The notes under the pieces: model-generated
Databases searched by the model: none
Told to the model about the DNA's origin: nothing
Seen by the model: only the letters and a program-made list of their open reading frames with translations
Program-made: the position numbers and the translations under genes
NCBI RefSeq assembly: GCF_014647515.1
Contig: NZ_BMPI01000012.1
Span: 1-64,000, forward strand
Direction: 5' to 3'
From: Dactylosporangium sucinum
Lineage (GTDB): Bacteria; Actinomycetota; Actinomycetes; Mycobacteriales; Micromonosporaceae
Length of the DNA: 64,000 nt
Shown here: in pieces, positions 53,541 through 60,785 of the stretch
Layout of the letters: each line of letters starts with the position of its first letter
Position numbering within the stretch: position 1 is the stretch's first letter

Positions 53541-54872
53541 ATGTGGGCTCCCGGGTCCTGCCCGGCGGAGCCGCCGGCGCTGGTGGCGACGTTGCCGGTG
53601 CCGGACGCGTGGCACGAGTCGTACCTGCCGCCGGCAATCAGCGGGGGCCTGCTGCTCGCCGCGGGAGGGCCTGCGCCCGGCGCGGCGGGTGACGCCGGGC
53701 CGGACCTGGTCGCCCTGGTCGCGCTCGACGTCGTCGCGGCGGTGGAGCGGTTCCGGGTGTCGATGCCGCTCGCGGTGCGGGGCGCCGAGGGCAGCCAGGT
53801 GGGCCTGCCGCGCCCGCTGCCGGACGGCCGCATCCTGTTGCCCGTGTACCGCTGGGACGAGTCGTTCACCGTGTACCTGATCGACGCGGACGGGCGGATC
53901 CTGCGCGAGGACGACCTCGCCGCGGGCCGGGAGGTCGAGCTGGACGTGTACGGCGCCGACGTCGGGGTCAAGCTCTGGCAGGAGCCGCTCGCGGTGGGTG
54001 CCGACGCCTACCTCGCGTCCTGGGTGTACCGCGCCAGATCGTGGCACCTGCAGTGCCGGGACCTCGCGACCGGGGCGGCCCGCTGGGAGGCGCCGGAGCG
54101 GGTCATCGTCGTGGCCGGGGAGGTTGCCGTCACCGAGGCCGAGCCCGAGCGGCCCGGGGTCGGCGGGACGGTCGTCGGCCGGGCGGTCGCCGACGGTACC
54201 GAGCGATGGCGGCTCCCACCGGCGCCGATCTTCCCGGAGCGGGCCCGCTCGTTCGGCGCGGTGGTGGGCGACTCGCTGGTGCTGGTGGACCGCGGGCGCC
54301 GGCTCGCCGCGGCCGCGCTGCGCGAGGAGGCGATCGTCGCCCGCGCGATGGAGCTCGACGTGGAGCCCGACCGGATCGACTTCGACGACCTGGCCCGAGC
54401 CTGGGAACGCGAGCATCCCCCGCCCGGGGAGGACCTGGTGGGGTACGACCTGACCGGCGGGCACGAGCGTTGGCGGTACCCGGTGGAGGGCGAGATCGTC
54501 TCGGTCGCCGCGGGACCCGCGGCCGTCCGCGCCGTGACCGTCGACGCCGCGCGGCGCTGCCGGCTGGAACGGATCCGGCTGGACGGCCAGCACGCGCACC
54601 GCGACGAGCCGGTCACCCTCGACGCCGGCGACGAGCCGCCGGCGATCGCGTACGTCGACGACGCCCACCTGCTGCTGGCGAGTGCCACCGAGCTGGTGTG
54701 CGTGTCGACGCCCGCACCGCGGACGGTCCGGTGGCGTCTCCCGCTGCCGGACAGTCCGCTGGTACCCCGGCCGAACCCCGGCGACCGCCGGATCCTCGCC
54801 GCGTCGATCGCCGTCACGCGGCGCCGCGTCGCCGTCCGCGGCTTCGACGCGGTACGCATCTACGCCGGGTAG
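53541..54872 (+). CDS. Cytoplasmic PQQ/WD-like beta-propeller protein
   Basis: A 443-residue protein without signal peptide or membrane segment. Four or more repeats end in the form G-x-x-RW (ATGAARWEAP, ADGTERWRLP, TGGHERWRYP, APRTVRWRLP), typical of PQQ-enzyme-type beta-propeller blades. There are no cofactor residues that I recognise. Likely a scaffold. ATG 53541 is chosen; the frame is open to 53490. The 219 bases upstream hold no gene. Confidence 0.65.
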   Translation: MWAPGSCPAEPPALVATLPVPDAWHESYLPPAISGGLLLAAGGPAPGAAGDAGPDLVALVALDVVAAVERFRVSMPLAVRGAEGSQVGLPRPLPDGRILLPVYRWDESFTVYLIDADGRILREDDLAAGREVELDVYGADVGVKLWQEPLAVGADAYLASWVYRARSWHLQCRDLATGAARWEAPERVIVVAGEVAVTEAEPERPGVGGTVVGRAVADGTERWRLPPAPIFPERARSFGAVVGDSLVLVDRGRRLAAAALREEAIVARAMELDVEPDRIDFDDLARAWEREHPPPGEDLVGYDLTGGHERWRYPVEGEIVSVAAGPAAVRAVTVDAARRCRLERIRLDGQHAHRDEPVTLDAGDEPPAIAYVDDAHLLLASATELVCVSTPAPRTVRWRLPLPDSPLVPRPNPGDRRILAASIAVTRRRVAVRGFDAVRIYAG

Positions 54873-54986
54873 CGGGCCTGCCCGGGCCGGCGGCTCACGT
54901 GCTCCCCCGCGCCGCACGGGGCGGGATACCGGGAGGATTCCGGGTAGACGTGCCGAGGCCGACTGTCGAACCTCGTGGGGGGCCGC

Positions 54987-55967
54987 ATGAGCACGCCGAC
55001 GACCGGCTCGCACGCCGGTATCACCCCGAACCTCTTCGGCATCGCGTATGGTACGGCCGGCCTCGCGGTCGGCTGGCGGTACGCCGCGCAGACGGGGCTG
55101 GCCCCGGCGCTCGTGTCCGACATCCTGTTCGCCATCGCCGCCCTGGCCTGGCTCGCGCTGCTGGCCGGCTACGTCGCACAGGTGCCGCGCCGGCCCGGGC
55201 GCTGGCGCGCCGAGCTGGCCCATCCGGGATATGGGCCGTTCGTCTCGCTGATTCCGATCGTCGGCATGCTCCTGGCGATCGGCCTGCTGCCGAGCAGCCC
55301 GGCCGCCGGACGCTGGCTGCTCGGGGTGTTCATCGTCGCCACGATCGCCGTGGCCGGCTGGATGACCGGCCAGTGGGTCATCGAGGGCCTCAAGCCGGAA
55401 CAGCTGCACCCCGGGTACGTGCTGCCCGCCGTCGCGGGCGGGCTCATCGCGGCCATCGGCGCCGCCCTGGCCGGCTGGCCCGGGCTGGCCCGGACGTTCT
55501 TCGGCCTCGGCCTGCTGTCGTGGCTGTTCATCGAGTCGATCATCGTTTCCCGGCTGTACCTGCGGGGACCGCTGCCCCCGCCGTTACGTCCGACCCTGGC
55601 GATCGAGGCGGCGCCGCCCGCCCTCGCCGGCCTGGCCTACCTGGCCATCACGCACGGCACGGTCGACGCCGTCGCCTTCGCACTCGGCGGCTACACGCTG
55701 CTCGCCGTCCTCGTCCAGGTGCGGCTCATCGGGTTGTACCGCAAGCTGCCCTTCACCCTCGGCTTCTGGGCGTTCGCCTTCCCGTACGCCGCCGTCGCCA
55801 CCTTCACGCTGCACTGGATCGAGTACGCGCGGCCGCCGGGGTACCGCATCTGGTCCTGGATCGTGATCCTGGCGATCAGCGCGTTCATCGCCGCCCTCGC
55901 CGTACAGTCGGTCGTCACCCTCGCCCGCCACCGGCTACCGCGAGAACGCCTGCGCCTGACCCATTGA
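54987..55967 (+). CDS. TDT/TehA/SLAC1-family membrane protein
   Basis: A 326-residue protein with about ten helices. The start THGS-like SHAGITPNLFGIAYGTAGLA and later FALGGYTLLAVLVQVRLIGL fit the tellurite-resistance/dicarboxylate transporter (TDT) family, which conducts small anions. GGGGGG lies before ATG 54987. Substrate unknown; no linked genes. Confidence 0.78.
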   Translation: MSTPTTGSHAGITPNLFGIAYGTAGLAVGWRYAAQTGLAPALVSDILFAIAALAWLALLAGYVAQVPRRPGRWRAELAHPGYGPFVSLIPIVGMLLAIGLLPSSPAAGRWLLGVFIVATIAVAGWMTGQWVIEGLKPEQLHPGYVLPAVAGGLIAAIGAALAGWPGLARTFFGLGLLSWLFIESIIVSRLYLRGPLPPPLRPTLAIEAAPPALAGLAYLAITHGTVDAVAFALGGYTLLAVLVQVRLIGLYRKLPFTLGFWAFAFPYAAVATFTLHWIEYARPPGYRIWSWIVILAISAFIAALAVQSVVTLARHRLPRERLRLTH

Positions 55968-56433
55968 CACTGCCGCAACGACCAAGCCGGTTGTTCGAAG
56001 CCCGGTTCGCACCGTGTTGACGCACGATCCAGCACGGGTGCGGCCGGCAAGATGACCGCCGTTCTGGGAGTCCTCCTGCGGTGTGGAGGCGGCGGTCGCG
56101 TTCGTGCGGCCTCATGCCGGTGCCGGTGACCGCAACGCGCTGCGTTGCCTGGCTTCCCCGCTCCTGGCCCGACCCGTGGGCGGGCGTCTCGGCGGGTTGA
56201 GGCGACTCGTTCGGCCGCCTGGGCCCCGGGTCCGAGGGTTCGCCGTCGCCCCGGTCGTCCTTGGCGTAGGTCGAGCCGTGCCCGCGACGGCCGGCCCTCC
56301 GGTCACGTTCCAGCACGTGGACGTCACGCGGCGTTGGTATCTGTCGCCTCTTGTGCGAGTCCGTTGCCTGGAAGGCGGCGGGCGGCAGTCATTGATGGTT
56401 ATTGACAACAAGGTTTCCAGTCAAGCACCATGC
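55968..56433. other. Intergenic, no gene recognised
   Basis: About 470 bases between the TDT gene and the glucanase operator. Open frames exist on both strands, as expected at this GC, but their translations (for example Arg/Pro-rich products) match nothing I know. The last 60 bases become AT-rich, consistent with the glucanase promoter. Confidence 0.4.
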
Positions 56434-56447
56434 TGAGAGCGCTCTCA
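56434..56447. promoter_or_regulatory. CebR-like LacI operator palindrome
   Basis: TGAGAGCGCTCTCA, a perfect 14-bp palindrome 80 bases before the glucanase start. It differs from the CebR/CelR cellulase operator TGGGAGCGCTCCCA only at symmetric positions 3 and 12. A related LacI repressor releasing in response to a glucan oligosaccharide is likely. Confidence 0.8.
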
Positions 56448-56526
56448 CGCCGCTACGTAGGGCGTGAACAGACCTGTCCGCCAACCGCTCCGCCCCCGCC
56501 CACTGCTCGAGAAGGGCACACTCGCT

Positions 56527-57897
56527 GTGGAGATCCAACAAGAACGCACAGGCCGCAAGTTCCGCGGCCGCACCATGCTGCTCGCCGGCGCGGGCGCTGC
56601 CGTGGTGCTCGCCGCCTCGATCGCGGCACTGCCCAACGCCGGGGCGTCGGTTCCGCCCACCCCGGCCGGCTGGACCCAGATCTTCGCGGACGACTTCAAC
56701 GGTTCCGCGAACACCGGCGTCAACACCGGCAACTGGCTCTACGACATCGGCCACGGCTACCCCGGCGGCGCGGGCAACTGGGGCACCGGCGAGATCGAGT
56801 ACATGACCAACAGTACGCAGAACGTCTACCTCGACGGCAACGGCAACCTCGCCATCAAGCCGATCCGCGACGGCGCCGGCAACTGGACCAGCGGCCGCAT
56901 CGAGACCCAGCGCACCGACCTCGCCGCCCCGGCGGGCGGCAAGCTGCGGGTCGAGGCCCGCATCCAGCAGCCGAACGTCAACACCTCCAACGGCGCCGGC
57001 TACTGGCCCGCCTTCTGGATGCTGGGCGCGGCGGCCCGCGGCACCGGCGCGACCGGCTGGCCGGGCATCGGCGAGATCGACATTCTGGAGAACATCAACG
57101 GTCGCCCCTCCGTGTTCGGCGCCCTGCACTGCGGGACCAACCCGGGCGGCCCGTGCAACGAGACCACGGGCATCGGCAGCGGCGAGCGCGCCTGCGGGGG
57201 CTGCAACACCGGCTTCCACACCTACGCGGTGGAGCAGGACCGCAGCACGTCGCCGGAGCAGATCCGGTGGTACCTCGACGGCAACAACTTCTTCACCATC
57301 AACGCCAACCAGGTCGACGCGACCACCTGGAACAACGCCACGCACCACGGGTTCTTCATCATCCTCAACGTGGCGATCGGCGGCGGCTTCCCGGCCGCGT
57401 TCGGCGGCGGCCCCTACGCCTCCACCGTGTCCGGCGTGCCGATGATCGTCGACTACGTCGCCGCCTACACGGCCGGTGGCGGTGGCGGCGGAACCACACC
57501 GCCTCCGACCGGCGGCAAGGCCGTCAAGGGCCCGGGCGGCCTCTGCCTCGACGTCCGCTCCTCCAACAGCGCCAACGGTACCCCCGTCCAGCTCTGGGGC
57601 TGCAACGGCACCGGCGCGCAGCAGTGGACCTACGTCGAGGCGGGCAGCACGCTGCGCGCGTTCGGCAAGTGCCTGGACATCCCGGGCGGCTCCACCGCCA
57701 ACGGCGCGAAGGTCCAGCTCTGGGACTGCAACAGCACCGCGGCCCAGGTCTTCATCCACCGCTCCGACAACACCTACTACAACCCGCAGGCCAACAAGTG
57801 CCTTGACGACCCGAACGGGTCGACGACACCGGGCATTCAGATGCAGATCTGGGACTGCAACGGCAGCGGCGCGCAGAAGTTCACGCTGCCGCAGTGA
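56527..57897 (+). CDS. Secreted GH16 beta-1,3-glucanase with ricin-type lectin domain
   Basis: A 456-residue exported enzyme. Signal peptide to about residue 42 (MLLAGAGAAVVLAASIAALP). GH16 domain about 45-315 with catalytic motif E183-I-D185-I-L-E188 (nucleophile and acid/base in GEIDILEN) and substrate-cleft segments NGAGYWPAFWMLG. After a GGGGGGTTPPPTGG linker comes a beta-trefoil CBM13 with QxW-type repeats (NGTPVQLWGCNGTGAQQWTY, NGAKVQLWDCNSTAAQVF, MQIWDCNGSGAQKF). It cuts laminarin-like beta-1,3-glucans. GTG 56527 follows GAGAAGGGC; a longer frame opens at 56464. Confidence 0.93.
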   Translation: MEIQQERTGRKFRGRTMLLAGAGAAVVLAASIAALPNAGASVPPTPAGWTQIFADDFNGSANTGVNTGNWLYDIGHGYPGGAGNWGTGEIEYMTNSTQNVYLDGNGNLAIKPIRDGAGNWTSGRIETQRTDLAAPAGGKLRVEARIQQPNVNTSNGAGYWPAFWMLGAAARGTGATGWPGIGEIDILENINGRPSVFGALHCGTNPGGPCNETTGIGSGERACGGCNTGFHTYAVEQDRSTSPEQIRWYLDGNNFFTINANQVDATTWNNATHHGFFIILNVAIGGGFPAAFGGGPYASTVSGVPMIVDYVAAYTAGGGGGGTTPPPTGGKAVKGPGGLCLDVRSSNSANGTPVQLWGCNGTGAQQWTYVEAGSTLRAFGKCLDIPGGSTANGAKVQLWDCNSTAAQVFIHRSDNTYYNPQANKCLDDPNGSTTPGIQMQIWDCNGSGAQKFTLPQ

Positions 57898-57903
57898 CGC
57901 CAA

Positions 57904-57939
57904 CCCTTGGGCCGGCCCGGCACGGCGCCGGCCCAAGGG
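57904..57939. terminator. Strong hairpin after glucanase gene
   Basis: CCCTTGGGCCGG (57904-57915) and CCGGCCCAAGGG (57928-57939) pair perfectly around a 12-base loop, starting 6 bases after the stop codon. It can also end the convergent gene at 58009. Confidence 0.8.
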
Positions 57940-58008
57940 CCGTACCAGCCGACCGCGTTGCGGTGTGCCGGTCCGTCCGAGACGCTCGGGCGGGCCGGCA
58001 CCCGGGGC

Positions 58009-58548
58009 TCAGGCCACGCGCTGCCCGCGCGCCTTGGCGTACCGGTTGGTGGGCGGCAGGAACAGCAGCACGACCGCGGCGAGGCCGAGCACGATCGCCG
58101 CCCCGCCCAGTGCCTTGGTCGCGCCGGGTGCCACGTCCGAGATCATGAGACCGTTGGCGCACAACCCGCCCAGCAGGAGCACGGTCAGGACGATGCGCGC
58201 CCACAGGGCCCCGTTGCGCACAGCGAGCGCGATGCCGAGCACCAGCACCGCCGACACCAGGCCCGTCACACCCCGGACGACGAGCGTGTTCGCGGCCTCG
58301 TCGACCACGCTGGCGGTCAGCTCGGATCCCAGCAGGGACTCGGTGTCCTCGCCCAGGATGTCGCTGGCGGTGCGCGCCGCCAGGTCGTGCGCCTTGACGA
58401 TGAGCAGCACGGATCCGACGACGCTGAACAGGCCGGCCAGGAGGGCGCCGAAGAAGCCGAACGTGAGGGTGGCGGGGCGGGTCGATGGGACTGCGGCATA
58501 CGCGGCGACGGCGGTCGGTTGGACCGGCTGATGACCGGTGTTGGACAT
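58009..58548 (-). CDS. Four-helix membrane protein of unknown function
   Basis: A 179-residue protein with a Pro/Ala/Thr-rich cytoplasmic head and four hydrophobic segments (FGFFGALLAGLFSVVGSVLL, VVRGVTGLVSAVLVLGIALA, RIVLTVLLLGGLCANGLMIS, AIVLGLAAVVLLFLPPTNRY). A hydrophilic loop (AARTASDILGEDTESLLGSE) separates helices 1 and 2. Common type of actinomycete membrane protein, role unknown. GGGAG stands eight bases before ATG 58548. Confidence 0.7.
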   Translation of the reverse strand: MSNTGHQPVQPTAVAAYAAVPSTRPATLTFGFFGALLAGLFSVVGSVLLIVKAHDLAARTASDILGEDTESLLGSELTASVVDEAANTLVVRGVTGLVSAVLVLGIALAVRNGALWARIVLTVLLLGGLCANGLMISDVAPGATKALGGAAIVLGLAAVVLLFLPPTNRYAKARGQRVA

Positions 58549-58821
58549 CTGCACTACTCCCTGTTCCTCGACGGACCGGGGCCCTGGAGCGGACCGCACG
58601 GCCGGCCCGCCGATCGGCAGGCCCGTCGAAGCTAGGATTCGGCCGCCGCGCATGAATGGGGAAGACCACCCATGTTGACCGGACCGTCGTGAACAGACGG
58701 TCCCGACGCGTCGACCCCGGGACTCACCGCCACCCTCGGGGCGGGCGACAGTCGCTGCCAGGCCCAATCTGGGGAGTTGTCCCCAAGCCGCCGGCCGGTG
58801 GGGTTCCTAGCGTCAACGGCC

Positions 58822-59607
58822 GTGAGCAACGATTGGACCGTCGTGGACGAGGGCTGGGGCCGCCAGGCCGTGCCCTTCGCCACGCTCAGCGAGCCGGGCA
58901 ACTGCCGGGAGTACGTCTCGGTACACCATCGGCTGGGAATCGGCCAGGACGACCGGCTCCTCGACGTCGCCTGTGGTGCCGGCCTGGCGTTGGAACTGGC
59001 CGCGTTGCGCGGCGCGACGTGCGCGGGCATCGACGCGTCGCCGCGACTGGTGGCCGTCGCCCGTGACCGCTCCCCGCACGCCGACATCCGGGTCGGCGAC
59101 ATGCATGACCTGCCGTGGCCGGACGCCAGTTTCGATGTCGCGACCAGTTTCCGGGGCATCTGGGGTACCACACCGGAAGCGCTGCCGGAGCTGCTGCGGG
59201 CTCTCGTCCCGGGTGGTCGGCTGGGAATGACGGTGTGGGGCCACATCAAGGCCTCCCCCGGCGCCTGGGCGCTCAAGCCGTTTCGCGCCGCGTCGCCGCC
59301 CAAACTCGCCAACCAGGCGGCGATGCAGTTGGGCCGGCCGGGTGCGGCGGAGGATCTGCTGGCCCGCGCCGGCTTCGTCGACATCGAACGATTCGAGGTT
59401 CCCTTCGCGTGGGAGTTCGCGGATCCGCCGACCTACGCCCGCACCATCGCCGCCACCGGGCCGGCCTACGAGGCCATCCAGCACACGGGCGAGAAGGCAT
59501 TTCTGGCCGAAGCGGTCCGGTGCGCGACCGCGCACGTCCGTGCGGGGCTGCCGCTGCGGGCCGAGATCGCCGTCACGGGGTTCATCGCCAGGAAGGCGGG
59601 CTCGTGA
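58822..59607 (+). CDS. SAM-dependent methyltransferase 1
   Basis: A 261-residue class I methyltransferase: SAM loop LLDVACGAGLALELA, ACIDAS-type acidic residue (CAGIDASPRL), VGDMHDLPWPDASFDV, and post-motif GGRLGMTVWG. GTG 58822 gives a normal N-terminus (VSNDWTVVDEGWGRQAVPFA). It resembles UbiE/small-molecule methyltransferases. Coupled by GTGA to the next small gene. Substrate unknown. Confidence 0.85.
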   Translation: MSNDWTVVDEGWGRQAVPFATLSEPGNCREYVSVHHRLGIGQDDRLLDVACGAGLALELAALRGATCAGIDASPRLVAVARDRSPHADIRVGDMHDLPWPDASFDVATSFRGIWGTTPEALPELLRALVPGGRLGMTVWGHIKASPGAWALKPFRAASPPKLANQAAMQLGRPGAAEDLLARAGFVDIERFEVPFAWEFADPPTYARTIAATGPAYEAIQHTGEKAFLAEAVRCATAHVRAGLPLRAEIAVTGFIARKAGS

Positions 59608-59756
59608 CGGACCCCGGATTCCTGTTCGTTGCGTTGCGCGTCGCCTTCTCGTCGGTCAACGGGGCGCTCGGTGTCCGGCCCGACGCCTTCTTCCGCGAGT
59701 CGGCACCGCAGCCGGTGCTCGACGCGGTCACGTTCGGCCGCCCCGTCGCAAGTTAG
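59604..59756 (+). CDS. 50-residue protein coupled to methyltransferase 1
   Basis: VTDPGFLFVALRVAFSSVNG, then ALGVRPDAFFRESAPQPVLD and AVTFGRPVAS. It starts at GTG 59604 inside the methyltransferase stop, the tight coupling used for real genes in this window. No motif recognised; a partner subunit or remnant are both possible. Confidence 0.5.
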   Translation: MTDPGFLFVALRVAFSSVNGALGVRPDAFFRESAPQPVLDAVTFGRPVAS

Positions 59757-59859
59757 GGATGTTTCCCGATACCGCACGCCGCAGCGGCGGCGACAGTTAT
59801 CGCGGTGGTGCCGTCCCGGGGGTGACGGCACGAGTCGCGCCAATCGAGAGGAATTGAAC

Positions 59860-60675
59860 ATGATCAGTGCGCCGTCCGAATTGGAGCTGCTCAAGGCACG
59901 CCAGCAGCTCACCTGGGCAAGCGGTGACTACGGCCGGATCGCGTGGATCACGGTGCCGGTGGCAGAGGCGCTGGTTGATGCGGTGGAGCTGCGGCCGGGT
60001 GCGGCCGTGCTCGACGTCGCCACCGGAACCGGCCACGCGGCCCTCGCCGCCGCCCGGCGGTTCTGCGCCGTGACCGGCCTGGACTACGTCCCTGACCTGC
60101 TGCAGACCGCCCGCGCGCGGGCGCAGGCCGAGGGTCTGCGGATCGACTTCGTCGAGGGCGACGCCGAGGAGCTGCCGTTCGACGACGACAGCTTCGACTT
60201 CGTCCTTTCCGCCATCGGCGTCATGTTCACCGCCGATCACCACCGGGCCGCGCGGGAACTGCTGCGGGTGTGCCGTCCCGGCGGCGACATCGGCCTGGCG
60301 AGCTGGACCCCGGACGGGTTCGTCGGCGAGATCCTCAAGATCGCCGGCAAGTACGCCCCGCCGCCGCCCGCCGCCCGGCCCGCCACCCGCTGGGGCACCG
60401 AGGACTTCATCACAGAGCTGCTCGGTCCCGAAGCGGCGAGCCTCACCTTCGAAGCGGCGTCGGTGCGGCAGCGGTTCCTGTCGGCCGGGCACTTCGCGGA
60501 CTTCTTCATCACCCACTACGGCCCGACGCACAAGGTGGCCGAGCGGCTGGACGAGGACGAACTGCGGAACTTCCGCTCGGACCTGCTCGCCCTCGCCGAG
60601 GGCGCGAACGTCTCCACCGACGAGACCGTCGCCGCGGACTGGGACTATCTGATCGCCCGTGCCGTGACCGCGTAG
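59860..60675 (+). CDS. SAM-dependent methyltransferase 2
   Basis: A 271-residue UbiE-like methyltransferase: AAVLDVATGTGHAALAAARR for SAM, VTGLDYVPDLLQTARARAQA, VEGDAEELPFDDDSFDFVLS, and CRPGGDIGLASWTPDGFVGE. ATG 59860 has GAGAGGAA upstream. Same strand as methyltransferase 1, 103 bases downstream of the mini-gene. Not a close copy of it. Confidence 0.88.
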   Translation: MISAPSELELLKARQQLTWASGDYGRIAWITVPVAEALVDAVELRPGAAVLDVATGTGHAALAAARRFCAVTGLDYVPDLLQTARARAQAEGLRIDFVEGDAEELPFDDDSFDFVLSAIGVMFTADHHRAARELLRVCRPGGDIGLASWTPDGFVGEILKIAGKYAPPPPAARPATRWGTEDFITELLGPEAASLTFEAASVRQRFLSAGHFADFFITHYGPTHKVAERLDEDELRNFRSDLLALAEGANVSTDETVAADWDYLIARAVTA

Positions 60676-60696
60676 GCGGGCTCGCCGCGTGGGACT

Positions 60697-60739
60697 CCTG
60701 CCGCCGCCCCGGTGCCGTCGGACCGGTCGCGGCGGCAGG
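60697..60739 (+). terminator. Compound hairpin after methyltransferase 2
   Basis: Outer arms CCTGCCGCCGC (60697-60707) and GCGGCGGCAGG (60729-60739) are perfect, with an inner CCGGT/ACCGG pairing. It starts 22 bases after the stop and separates the methyltransferase from the LuxR-type regulator. Confidence 0.65.
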
Positions 60740-60785
60740 TCTTCCACTCCGTACGAACGAAACCTTGAGCGCAGCGGGAGGGGCT

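Noticed and set aside
55915..56316. Leftward frame in the gap before the glucanase
   Set aside because: Arg/Gly/Pro-rich, overlaps the end of the TDT gene, no ribosome site or domain.
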